A stretch of DNA of 64,000 nucleotides from Chitinivorax tropicus. GTDB lineage: Bacteria > Pseudomonadota > Gammaproteobacteria > Burkholderiales > SCOH01. Position 1 is the stretch's first letter; each line of letters opens with the position of its first letter. Below are positions 17,756 to 26,124 of the stretch, in pieces. Below the pieces are notes generated by a model, which searched no databases, was not told the origin of the DNA, and saw nothing but the letters and a program-made list of their open reading frames with translations. Location: contig NZ_JACHHY010000022.1 in NCBI RefSeq assembly GCF_014202905.1, positions 23,631-87,630 on the forward strand, in the 5' to 3' direction. Made by a program: the position numbers and the translations under genes.

Positions 17756-17927
17756 TATACCCAATCATGTGGATTCCTGAAAACAGGTTTGTCCGCCTGG
17801 GTAGATTGCATCACAAGTCCGCAGTGATGTGATTTGCCGAATGGGCCCGGCGCGTTTTTGTCTCCGTCCACAGTTTGGCAGCCTTAAGCTGGTTGTGGAT
17901 TTGCGCCGGTTGCTTCCTCCCATTTTG

Positions 17928-17950
17928 GGCCGGCTCATGCCGGCCTTTTT
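17928..17950 (+). terminator. Intrinsic terminator between convergent genes
   Basis: A perfect seven-base-pair stem GGCCGGC (17928-17934) with GCCGGCC (17939-17945) and a four-base loop is followed by TTTTTC. It terminates plus-strand transcription of the glycine-zipper gene before the convergent chemoreceptor gene. Confidence 0.75.
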
Positions 17951-17960
17951 CTTGTGACGA

Positions 17961-19904
17961 TCACACGATCTTGAAAAAATGCACGGTGCGCTTCAAGCGC
18001 TCTGCCAAGTCTCGCAGCGCATCAGCAGAGACAACGGTGTGCTGTACGACGGTGGTATTGTCGTCCGCCATGCTGGCAATGGTGTTGATATGTTGAGCAA
18101 CCGTCGCGCTGGCGGTATGTTGCTCGTGTAAAGTATCCACCACGTTCGAGATCATTTGCGCAGACCGGGACGAAATCGCCCGAATGGCCGCAATCGCCTC
18201 TCCAGCCTTGGCTGCCTGGGCCACACCCTGGTTCACCTCCTCAACGCCATGTCCCATGCAATCGGAAACCTGTTTGGTTCCCTGCTGGATTTCACCGACC
18301 ATCCGTTTGATATCGGTGGTGGCCAGGGTGGTCCGTTCGGCCAATTTACGCACTTCATCTGCAACCACTGCAAACCCCCTACCCGCTTCACCAGCGCGGG
18401 CGGCCTCAATGGCGGCATTGAGCGCCAACAGATTGGTCTGATCTGCCACTTCGCGAATGATGCTGACCATGCCATTGATCTGCTGCGCCTGCCCACTCAA
18501 GGCCATGATGGCCTGGTTGACCTGATTGACCTGACCAGCCACGGCCTGCATGGTGGTCACCGTGCTATTGATCACTTGATCTCCGGTCAGGGACGCCTCC
18601 ACCACCTCTTGGCTGAGGGTGCGCACCTGGCCCGAGAACGCCGCACTTTCCGCGCTGCGCGTTGCCAGCTGCTGCGTTGCCTGTGAGACGGTGGCGGCAG
18701 ATTCACGCTGGTTTTGCGATGTAGTGGCAATCTGCTGGGTTGCAGTAAGCAGCTGATCTGCAGAGTCAGATAAATGGTCGCTGGCCGACAACGTTTGGTT
18801 GACCACCTCCACCAGCCGATGTTGCATGCACTGCATGCTGGCCAAAAGACTGGTCTGGTCGTGAGGTTGCACATGGATCGGGGTGTGCAGCTTACCCGCA
18901 GTAATGTCACTGACGATGGCAACCGCATAGGCTGGCTCGCCGCCCAGCTGGCCGAGCAAAGCCCGATATAGGGTGTAGAACAGAATCAAGGTGAAGAGGC
19001 TGGCCAGCATGCCAACACCCACATTGAAATTACGTTCCCACTTCAGCCGATTGATACGCTCCTCCAGCAGCGAATCCAGCGCCTGGTGGGTCAAGGTGGC
19101 CAGCTGCAAGGTCTGCTCTTGCAGCACGACCAAGCCACTCTGTAGTTGTTTCGGGTCCGCATTGACCAGCTCGCCGAGCACGCCAGCCTGGATGGCTTCA
19201 TTCTGCGCGCTCTGCTGAGCGCTGATCTTCTCCAATCGCCCGGCGAAGCGGCTGCTCAGTGCTTTGTTATAGACCAGCACCTTTCCCAGGTTGGTGCTGA
19301 GTGTGTCCAACGAATTTGCAATCAAGGGTTTAAGCTCGATCAGGCGGATGCGCACAGCGGGCGTCAGGTTTTTCGCAGCAATGGCCATACCAGCCAGTTT
19401 GACTTGCTCTGCAGATTGCGCGATCAAGGCAGGCAGCCTGCTGCACACATTGTCCATCAGGTAGTAGGAATCGATATCCGGGTCTAGGGTGAGATTGGAC
19501 TGATCGCAAGCCGTCCCCATCAGTGCCACTGCCTGATTGACCGGCTCGCCCTCAGCTGCCTTGCCTGGCCAGCTGGCTTGCAAGGCATTGAACTGGGTGG
19601 TGGTCTTCAATCCACCACCCAGCTGTCGATCCAGCTGCTGAAGTTGGTTGATACCCTGCGTGGCCTCTGCCTTTGCAGAGGAATGCTCAGGCAACTGGGC
19701 GTTGGCCAGATCCAATATCAGCTTTGGCAAGGTCACAATGTAGGCGGTGCCGACCCGCTCAGTCAGCGAAAAGTCGATATTGGTTTGCGCTGCGTGATAC
19801 AGCGAAACAGTGATATACGATGTCGAGAACAGAATGAATGAGCCAACCAGTGTAAAGGTTCGGGATAATGGTTGTTTGCTCAACCACGTTTGCAGAAAGC
19901 GCAC
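17961..19904 (-). CDS. Methyl-accepting chemotaxis protein
   Basis: I start at the GTG at 19904 because GGAGA lies six bases upstream and the first membrane helix follows directly; longer in-frame versions add unrelated sequence. The 647-residue receptor has a first membrane helix (about 15-36), a large helical periplasmic sensor (about 37-290), a second helix (about 293-315) and a HAMP-like segment starting [21 protein letters not shown] long cytoplasmic signalling domain follows, whose hairpin tip [20 protein letters not shown] (about 480-500) binds CheA/CheW. The sensor resembles helical-bundle types; the ligand is unknown. No CheR/CheB-binding pentapeptide is seen at the C-terminus. No chemotaxis gene is adjacent. 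Confidence 0.9.
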   Translation of the reverse strand: MRFLQTWLSKQPLSRTFTLVGSFILFSTSYITVSLYHAAQTNIDFSLTERVGTAYIVTLPKLILDLANAQLPEHSSAKAEATQGINQLQQLDRQLGGGLKTTTQFNALQASWPGKAAEGEPVNQAVALMGTACDQSNLTLDPDIDSYYLMDNVCSRLPALIAQSAEQVKLAGMAIAAKNLTPAVRIRLIELKPLIANSLDTLSTNLGKVLVYNKALSSRFAGRLEKISAQQSAQNEAIQAGVLGELVNADPKQLQSGLVVLQEQTLQLATLTHQALDSLLEERINRLKWERNFNVGVGMLASLFTLILFYTLYRALLGQLGGEPAYAVAIVSDITAGKLHTPIHVQPHDQTSLLASMQCMQHRLVEVVNQTLSASDHLSDSADQLLTATQQIATTSQNQRESAATVSQATQQLATRSAESAAFSGQVRTLSQEVVEASLTGDQVINSTVTTMQAVAGQVNQVNQAIMALSGQAQQINGMVSIIREVADQTNLLALNAAIEAARAGEAGRGFAVVADEVRKLAERTTLATTDIKRMVGEIQQGTKQVSDCMGHGVEEVNQGVAQAAKAGEAIAAIRAISSRSAQMISNVVDTLHEQHTASATVAQHINTIASMADDNTTVVQHTVVSADALRDLAERLKRTVHFFKIV

Positions 19905-20619
19905 ATTGGTCTCCTTGCATGATCTGGCGTGCTGCCATTTCAACTTCAAGCTGTTCGATTCCAAGCAACGGCAATCAACTGTATGGCGAGCCATCGCCGC
20001 TGGACGACCTATGGAGCCGGTGAGCAATGAGTGGCCGCCAGTGCAATGCGCATCTTTCACCATCCCGCACAAAGGCATGGAAACCCACCACACTCTTCAA
20101 TCCATCGCGCCTGGGCCAGGTGCACTCAATGCAGTGAACTTTCTCCTTTGGCAATTTGGTATAGCATGGTGAACCCAAGCAGATCAAACCAAGCCATGAA
20201 ACTCTGCCAGCAAAGTCCAGTCATACCTGAAGGCCCAGAGCGGTGGCTTCCTTACTGAATGCGGGTTCACGTCATTGTCGCAGGGGGCTTTGCACATACA
20301 TGACCACGGAAACGATTTCAAATGAACCGGCAGTGGTCAGCCAGCTGAGCGCCATGCATAGGAACTGGAATGCAGTGCGGCCCCCGCACCCAGTCCGGCT
20401 ACACGGCCATGCAGCAAGCACTTCATTGATTGGATCGGCATTTCGAATGATTGGGATGGTTTGGTTGCCCATTGGCAAGGCCTGGTTTGACGGCTTCCCG
20501 TCAGGTCAACACAATGTTGGCTTGATGGTTTTACGTGGAATGAAGCGTGCAACAGGTTATCGGTTGCTTCCGCTATAATTCTTTTTTTCTGCTTCGGCAC
20601 TTACATTCAAACGTTGTCC
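19905..20619. other. Divergent intergenic region; -10 element of dacC
   Basis: About 715 bases separate the chemoreceptor from dacC. No frame here resembles a known protein. A perfect TATAAT at 20574-20579, 40 bases before the dacC start, is a probable -10 element; a matching -35 box is not evident. The rest shows nothing I can name. Confidence 0.45.
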
Positions 20620-21765
20620 ATGAACGCATTCCAGAAAGTAGTCCTGGCATTTGCCTGCCTGGCGGGCGCTGCCAATATTGCCAGTGCGAATACCTTGTTG
20701 ATTCCGCCGGTTCCCGAAATCGCCGCCAAAGCCTACCTGCTGACTGATTATTATAGTGGGCAGACCTTGGCATCCCTAGATGAGACCAAGCGGATCGAGC
20801 CTGCGAGCCTGACCAAGCTGATGACCGCCTATCTGACCTTCAAAGCGATCAAGCAAGGCTCGCTCAAGCTCGATCAAGTCGTGCCGGTTTCCAATGCGGC
20901 ATACAAGAAAGAGGGGTCGGTGATGTTCATCGACCCGAAAATCCCCGTGACCGTGAATGAATTGATCCACGGCATGATCATCCAATCCGGGAATGATGCC
21001 TGCATTGCGCTTTCTGAAGCCATTGCTGGCAGTGAGGACGTATTTGCGCAGCTGATGAACAAAGAAGCGCAACGGCTTGGCATGGCCAATACCCATTTCA
21101 TGAATTCGACCGGCCTGCCCCATCCAGAGCATTACACCACGGCACGTGATCTGGGTATCCTGGCCCGAGCCATCATTCATGACTTCCCAGAGTTCTATCC
21201 GATCTATTCCCAGAAGGAATACACCTACAACAAGATCAAGCAGCCGAACCGCAATCTGTTGTTGTGGCGTGATCCAAACGTCGATGGCATGAAGACAGGG
21301 CACACCGACAGCGCGGGCTTTTGCCTGATTGCGTCCGCCAAACGGGATGGTCGTCGGGTGATTTCGGTGGTGCTGGGTGCGGCCAACGAAAATGTCCGGG
21401 CCACCGAGTCAGCCAAACTGTTGAATTGGGGGCTGCAATTCTACGAAACACCCAAGCTGTATGCCGCCAATCAGCCTCTACAACAGATTCAAGTGTGGAA
21501 GGGTGAAACAGAAAAGGTCGGCGTGGGCTTCCGAGGTGACCTGTATATGTCACTGCCCAAGGGCGCGGCAAGCCGTATCAAAGCGACCATCACCACCCAG
21601 CAACCGCTGGTTGCGCCGTTATCAGCTGGGCAACGTGTCGGCAAGATCTCGCTGACACTCGATGGCAAAACCATCGGGGAATATCCTGTTGTGGCATTGA
21701 GCAACGTACCACAAGCAGGATTTGTCGGTCGGACTTGGGACAGCCTTCGGCTGATGTTCAAGTAA
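20620..21765 (+). CDS. dacC: D-alanyl-D-alanine carboxypeptidase (PBP5/6 type)
   Basis: The 381-residue protein has a signal peptide (MNAFQKVVLAFACLAG, cleaved near SAN). The three serine-peptidase motifs of low-molecular-mass PBPs are present: SLTK with nucleophile Ser63, SGN at 123-125 and KTG at 225-227. A C-terminal beta domain follows (about 285-365) and the chain ends TWDSLRLMFK, the amphipathic membrane anchor. It trims the terminal D-Ala from peptidoglycan pentapeptides in the periplasm. Released D-Ala could be handled by the D-amino acid aminotransferase encoded 0.8 kb downstream. dacA and dacC cannot be told apart with certainty. An intrinsic terminator follows. Confidence 0.9.
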   Translation: MNAFQKVVLAFACLAGAANIASANTLLIPPVPEIAAKAYLLTDYYSGQTLASLDETKRIEPASLTKLMTAYLTFKAIKQGSLKLDQVVPVSNAAYKKEGSVMFIDPKIPVTVNELIHGMIIQSGNDACIALSEAIAGSEDVFAQLMNKEAQRLGMANTHFMNSTGLPHPEHYTTARDLGILARAIIHDFPEFYPIYSQKEYTYNKIKQPNRNLLLWRDPNVDGMKTGHTDSAGFCLIASAKRDGRRVISVVLGAANENVRATESAKLLNWGLQFYETPKLYAANQPLQQIQVWKGETEKVGVGFRGDLYMSLPKGAASRIKATITTQQPLVAPLSAGQRVGKISLTLDGKTIGEYPVVALSNVPQAGFVGRTWDSLRLMFK

Positions 21766-21780
21766 CCCAATCTGCCACAC

Positions 21781-21816
21781 TGCCCCGTGCGACGCAGGCA
21801 CGGGGCATTTGTTTTT
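21781..21816 (+). terminator. Intrinsic terminator of dacC
   Basis: A ten-base-pair perfect stem TGCCCCGTGC (21781-21790) with GCACGGGGCA (21798-21807) is followed by TTTGTTTTT. It lies 15 bases after the dacC stop codon. Confidence 0.9.
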
Positions 21817-22042
21817 CATGGGCAGATGCGACAGGACATTCCTTCGGTGATGCTGGTACGGCGGCATTTGCCGTGACGCTGGTTGGCATGATGGTCGGTA
21901 GTGGTCAGAACCCGCAAGGGGGCTGCTTTCGCAGTGTTCCATGCCAACAGCTGAATGTATTTGTCTGCACAGCATATAAGTAAATACCAATTTTTACCGC
22001 TAAAATAGCGGTCTATATCCTACTCCTGCAAAGGTATCCACC

Positions 22043-22552
22043 ATGCCTGCTCCAGAGCCGTTCAATCCCTATGCCGCGCCCACGGCGCAAGTCCAGCACG
22101 GTACGCCTGCGGTGGAACAGCAGCTCGCCTCACTCAGCAAACGATTCGCTGGCGCACTGATTGACGGTGTGATCATGATGATCGTGGTCTGGGGTGCCAT
22201 ATTTGCCATGGTTGGCGTGACACCCGCTGATGCCGAGAGCCTGCCTTTTGCCACCATGCTGATGTTCGGCGCACTGGGCTTTGTGGTCTACATCGGCATC
22301 AACGGTTATTTTTTGCATCGCGACGGGCAAAGCCTAGGTAAAAAATTCGTCGGAACCCGCATCGTGCGCACCAATGGCGAGCGGATTCCGTTATCGCGCA
22401 TCATTCTGCTGCGCATATTGCCGATCCAGTTATTAGGGTTGATCCCGTTTGCGGGTAGCCTGGTCAGCTTGGTCGATTCGGTATTCATTTTCAGCAAATC
22501 ACGTCAGACACTGCATGACCGCATTGCCGACACCAAGGTCATCACGATCTGA
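22043..22552 (+). CDS. RDD-family membrane protein
   Basis: The 169-residue protein starts with a Pro/Ala-rich cytoplasmic leader (FNPYAAPTAQV) and has three or four helices. The defining features are the first helix with RFAGALIDGVIMM (Arg and Asp of RDD) and the later segment GQSLGKKFVGTRIVRTNG, ending with TLHDRIADTKV. RDD proteins are small inner-membrane proteins; some are implicated in ion exchange but most have no proven function. An AAAGG lies about ten bases before the start. It is separated from dacC by a terminator and precedes the aminotransferase gene by 25 bases, so it may lead the dat-lip transcript. Confidence 0.85.
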   Translation: MPAPEPFNPYAAPTAQVQHGTPAVEQQLASLSKRFAGALIDGVIMMIVVWGAIFAMVGVTPADAESLPFATMLMFGALGFVVYIGINGYFLHRDGQSLGKKFVGTRIVRTNGERIPLSRIILLRILPIQLLGLIPFAGSLVSLVDSVFIFSKSRQTLHDRIADTKVITI

Positions 22553-22577
22553 CAACCGCTCACAAGGGCAACCCCCT

Positions 22578-23438
22578 ATGATTTATCTCAATGGGCAATG
22601 GCAGTCTGTCGAGACTGCACAAATCGCAGTGTTGGATCGCGGTTTTTTGTTTGGGGATGGTATCTACGAGGTCATTCCAGTCTATTCGCGCCACCCTTTC
22701 CGTCTGGATGAGCACCTGGGCCGCCTGGAAGCAAGCTTGGCCTCTGTGAGGCTGACCAACCCGCACCCGCGTGAGACATGGCGGGAATTGGTGCTGGAGG
22801 CCATCTCCCGACATTCGTTCGATGACCAGTCCGTGTATTTACAAGTGACGCGCGGTGCAGGGCCCAATCGGGACTTCCCATTCCCCACCAGTGCTCAGCC
22901 CAGCGTCTTCATCTATCCCATGCCACTGACGACGCCAAGCGCCGAGACCAAGGCAAAAGGCGTCAGCGCCATCACCAAAGCAGATATCCGCTGGCTGCGC
23001 TGCGATATCAAAGCCATTGCCTTACTGGCCAATGTCTTGTTGCGTAACGAAGCCCTTGCTGCGGGCTGTGCGGAATCCGTATTGCTGCGGGATGGCATGC
23101 TGACTGAGGGCGCTGCCAGCAATATTTTCGTCGTCAAGGATGGCTTGCTTCTGGCACCGCCCAAGTCACATCTGATGCTATCTGGCATCACCTATGACCT
23201 GGTGTTGGAGCTGGCCAAGCAACATGGCGTACCACATGAGATCCGCCCTGTCAGCGAGGCAGAAATCCGCACTGCGGACGAATTATGGATGACCTCATCC
23301 ACCAAGGAAGTATTGGCCATCACCACATTGGATGGTTTCCCGGTCGGCACTGGTCGGCCAGGGCCGATGAATGCGCAAATGGATGCGTATTATCAGACCT
23401 ACAAAGACTCTGTTTTAAGGCAAGGAGGCGACACATGA
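22578..23438 (+). CDS. dat: D-amino acid aminotransferase (class IV, PLP)
   Basis: The 286-residue product shows the class IV fold: MIYLNGQW, then VLDRGFLFGDGIYEVIPVY, DEHLGRLEASL and the PLP lysine Lys145 in the segment RCDIKAIALL. LTEGAASNIFVVKDG and STKEVLAITTLDG complete it. Lys145 is at the position known for D-alanine aminotransferases, and the short N-terminus fits that group better than branched-chain aminotransferases. It transfers the amino group between D-alanine and 2-oxo acids in the cytoplasm. AAGGG lies ten bases before the ATG. The stop overlaps the ybeD start by four bases (ATGA). Confidence 0.85.
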   Translation: MIYLNGQWQSVETAQIAVLDRGFLFGDGIYEVIPVYSRHPFRLDEHLGRLEASLASVRLTNPHPRETWRELVLEAISRHSFDDQSVYLQVTRGAGPNRDFPFPTSAQPSVFIYPMPLTTPSAETKAKGVSAITKADIRWLRCDIKAIALLANVLLRNEALAAGCAESVLLRDGMLTEGAASNIFVVKDGLLLAPPKSHLMLSGITYDLVLELAKQHGVPHEIRPVSEAEIRTADELWMTSSTKEVLAITTLDGFPVGTGRPGPMNAQMDAYYQTYKDSVLRQGGDT

Positions 23439-23704
23439 GTCAGCAACAGGAAACCCTGATTGAGTTTCCCTGTCGGTTTCCAATCAAGGTCATGGGTGTG
23501 CGCACCGAAGATTTTGCTCAGATCATCCACGATATCACTTTGCAGCATGCCCCTGATTTCACCGCATCAGATCTTGAGATGAGGGTTAGCAAGAATGGCA
23601 ACTATCTGTCTGTGACCGTTACCATTAACGCCGTATCAAAACAGCAGCTCGATACCCTTTATCTGGCCTTTACCGGCCACCCGGCTGTCAAGGTGGTGTT
23701 CTGA
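23435..23704 (+). CDS. ybeD: YbeD/DUF493 regulatory-like protein
   Basis: The 89-residue protein contains LIEFPCRFPIKVMGVRTEDF and NGNYLSVTVTINAVSKQQLD, the DUF493/YbeD signature; the fold is an ACT-like ferredoxin fold. In many proteobacteria this gene sits between a D-amino acid aminotransferase or dacA gene and lipB, and it is thought to sense a ligand linked to lipoate or D-amino acid metabolism. AAGGAGG seven bases upstream and the four-base overlap with dat show coupled expression. Complete in length. Confidence 0.9.
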   Translation: MSQQQETLIEFPCRFPIKVMGVRTEDFAQIIHDITLQHAPDFTASDLEMRVSKNGNYLSVTVTINAVSKQQLDTLYLAFTGHPAVKVVF

Positions 23705-23709
23705 GTACT

Positions 23710-24192
23710 TTGCCGTTCATCAGGCCAGCCACCCCCGCTGACGCAACAACGTTCAGCGAAGTGGCACAGGCTGCGAAAGCACATTGGGGCTACCCACAGC
23801 AATGGCTGCATGTCTGGCGCCCCCAGCTGACCATCAGCGCCGCGCAGATCACGCAAGACTGCTACCACGCGTTGCAACTGGGTGATCAGGTCATCGGCTT
23901 GGTTGGCATCTGTTTTGCCCATGGACAAGCCAACTTGGTCGATTGCTGGATTCTGCCGGCCTATATGGGCAAAGGTTGGGGACGGTTGCTGATTCGCGCG
24001 GCAGCTCAAAGCGTGCAAGCGCGTGGGCTGACGCACGTTCTGATTGAATCAGACCCCTATGCACGTGGCTTTTATGAGCATCTGGGTGCAACACTGCTGG
24101 GTTGGGTGGATCGCCCCGTATTGGGCGTGGATCGTAAATTACCTTTGTTGAGCCTTGATCTCAGCAAATTTGAAAAAGAGTCGAATCAATGA
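23710..24192 (+). CDS. GNAT-family N-acetyltransferase inserted in the lipoate operon
   Basis: The 160-residue frame starts at a TTG six bases after the ybeD stop; AAGGTGG is about 13 bases upstream, so the start is not certain. The fold is GNAT: FIRPATPADATTFSEVAQAA at the N-terminus, DQVIGLVGICF for strand 4, and the acetyl-CoA loop region ILPAYMGKGWGRLLIRAAAQ. FYEHLGATLLGWVDRPVLG forms the end. Substrate is unknown. Its stop overlaps the lipB start by four bases, so it is made with LipB. A GNAT gene at this place is not part of the usual ybeD-lipB-lipA arrangement. Confidence 0.8.
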   Translation: MPFIRPATPADATTFSEVAQAAKAHWGYPQQWLHVWRPQLTISAAQITQDCYHALQLGDQVIGLVGICFAHGQANLVDCWILPAYMGKGWGRLLIRAAAQSVQARGLTHVLIESDPYARGFYEHLGATLLGWVDRPVLGVDRKLPLLSLDLSKFEKESNQ

Positions 24193-24815
24193 CCTGGCTA
24201 GTCAAGCACCTGGGGTTGGCTCCATATGAGCCGACAGTGGCCGCCATGGAAACCCTGACCCTGAGCCGTCAACCCGATACGGAAGACGAGCTATGGCTGT
24301 TACAGCATCCGCCAACCTACACACTGGGCTTGGCGGGCAAACCTGAACACTTGCTTCAAACCACAGACATTCCCGTGATCCGCACCGAACGAGGCGGGCA
24401 AATCACCTATCACGGGCCAGGCCAGCTGGTCGGTTATCTACTGTTGGATGTCCGCAGGCTGGGCTATGGCGTACGCGAGCTGGTAAGGCGGATGGAGCAA
24501 TCGATCATCGACCTGCTCGCCGACCAAGGTATCAGCGCCTATGGCCGCGAAGATGCGCCGGGCGTCTATGTGGCGGGGGCAAAAATTGCCTCTTTGGGAT
24601 TACGGATCAAAAACGGTTGTTGCTACCACGGCCTGGCGCTGAATGTAGACATGGATCTGACTCCCTTCAACTGGATTAATCCATGCGGCTATGCCAACAT
24701 GCCGATCTCCCAATTGAAAGACTTGGGGATTTCACTCCCCATTGATGAGGTGGCCCAACAGTTGGCGCGCCATCTCGAACGTAATATCGTGCTGAACGCA
24801 CAGGAACCGCGATGA
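24189..24815 (+). CDS. lipB: Octanoyl-[acyl-carrier-protein]:protein N-octanoyltransferase
   Basis: The 208-residue LipB transfers octanoyl from acyl carrier protein to the lipoyl domains of the 2-oxoacid dehydrogenases and to the glycine cleavage H protein. Diagnostic blocks are [20 protein letters not shown], the catalytic Lys132 in AKIASLGLR and the catalytic Cys166 in [12 protein letters not shown]. The ATG shares ATGA with the stop of the GNAT gene, and lipA overlaps its end in the same way. Both catalytic residues are present and the length is normal, so it should be active. Confidence 0.97.
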   Translation: MTWLVKHLGLAPYEPTVAAMETLTLSRQPDTEDELWLLQHPPTYTLGLAGKPEHLLQTTDIPVIRTERGGQITYHGPGQLVGYLLLDVRRLGYGVRELVRRMEQSIIDLLADQGISAYGREDAPGVYVAGAKIASLGLRIKNGCCYHGLALNVDMDLTPFNWINPCGYANMPISQLKDLGISLPIDEVAQQLARHLERNIVLNAQEPR

Positions 24816-25783
24816 CCGACCAGACTGAAAAAGTAAAACTGAAGGGCGCCGACAAAACAGCGCGCATCCCCATCAAAATCGTCCCACTTGAGCAGCGACT
24901 GCCCAAGCCGGACTGGATTCGCGTCCGGTCACCATCCAGCACGCGCTTTCATGAAATCAAACAGATCCTGCGTGATCAAAAACTCCACACGGTGTGTGAA
25001 GAGGCCAGCTGCCCGAACATCGGTGAATGCTTCGGCAAGGGCACCGCAACATTCATGATCATGGGCGACATCTGTACCCGGCGTTGCCCATTCTGTGACG
25101 TGGGCCACGGTCGCCCACAGCCATTGGACCAAGACGAACCGCTGCACTTGGCCCAGACCATTGCCGCGCTGAAGCTCAATTACGTCGTGATCACCTCAGT
25201 TGATCGTGACGACCTACGTGATGGTGGCGCACAACACTTTGTCGATTGCATCAGCAAAACACGAGAACTCAGCCCGAAGACAACCATCGAAGTGCTTGTG
25301 CCCGACTTCCGTGGGCGTCTTGACACTGCCCTCGACATTTTCGGCAACGGCCTGCCAGACGTCATGAACCACAACCTGGAAACCGTGCCGCGCCTATATA
25401 AAGCAGCCCGCCCCGGCTCAGACTACGCGCACTCGCTGAAACTGTTGCAGGAATTCAAGGCCCGCTACCCTGGTATCCCAACCAAATCCGGCATCATGGT
25501 TGGTTTAGGAGAAGAGGACGACGAAATTCTGCAGGTGATGCGGGACATGCGTGCGCACGACATCGATATGCTCACCTTGGGACAGTATCTGCAACCATCA
25601 AACGGTCACCTGCCGGTTTTACGGTATATGCACCCTGATCGGTTCAAATGGTTCGAAGAGCAAGCCTATGCCATGGGCTTCAAACATGCGGCAGTCGGTG
25701 CGATGGTCCGCAGTAGCTACCATGCTGACCAGCAGGCACATCAAGCTGGCGTGGGTGACACTTCCAACGCTAAAGGCGACTGA
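24812..25783 (+). CDS. lipA: Lipoyl synthase
   Basis: The 323-residue radical-SAM enzyme inserts two sulfurs into the protein-bound octanoyl group. The auxiliary cluster cysteines are Cys62, Cys67 and Cys73 ([12 protein letters not shown]), and the SAM cluster cysteines are Cys88, Cys92 and Cys95 (CTRRCPFC). The end carries the conserved RSSYHADQ, whose serine is a cluster ligand in this family. The start overlaps lipB by four bases. It closes the dat-ybeD-GNAT-lipB-lipA run; a ten-base-pair hairpin without U-tract follows at 25840. Confidence 0.97.
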   Translation: MTDQTEKVKLKGADKTARIPIKIVPLEQRLPKPDWIRVRSPSSTRFHEIKQILRDQKLHTVCEEASCPNIGECFGKGTATFMIMGDICTRRCPFCDVGHGRPQPLDQDEPLHLAQTIAALKLNYVVITSVDRDDLRDGGAQHFVDCISKTRELSPKTTIEVLVPDFRGRLDTALDIFGNGLPDVMNHNLETVPRLYKAARPGSDYAHSLKLLQEFKARYPGIPTKSGIMVGLGEEDDEILQVMRDMRAHDIDMLTLGQYLQPSNGHLPVLRYMHPDRFKWFEEQAYAMGFKHAAVGAMVRSSYHADQQAHQAGVGDTSNAKGD

Positions 25784-25839
25784 ACAACGTCAATTTGTAC
25801 ACCCTACACCGCCAAACGGGGTGGAGCGGTGAATGCAAA

Positions 25840-25867
25840 GGGCAATTCCAGGATCAAGGAATTGCCC
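25840..25867 (+). terminator. Hairpin between convergent lipA and rapA, no U-tract
   Basis: GGGCAATTCC (25840-25849) pairs perfectly with GGAATTGCCC (25858-25867) across an eight-base loop, 56 bases after the lipA stop. There is no T run on the plus side and only TTTG on the minus side, so it may serve as a weak bidirectional terminator. The remaining bases up to 26124 hold nothing I recognise. Confidence 0.5.
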
Positions 25868-26124
25868 GGCGATGGTCGCACTTGAAGAGCAGGCAAATCT
25901 GACGGCAAAGCCTGCAATCCTTTGATATATATGGATTTTTTCCATTCAGGCGTTTGCCGCGAAATGTATGCCTGCTGACCGACAAACAGGTCGTTCGGCA
26001 CGCCATCATGCCCTGATTGGGTGATTTGTCAGCCTGTGCAGATGCTGGAAATGATGGATTGTGCGCCCTACCCTCTGGGGCGACCTGCTTACGCAGGCCG
26101 CCAGCTTGGGTCTGAGGCCATCCA

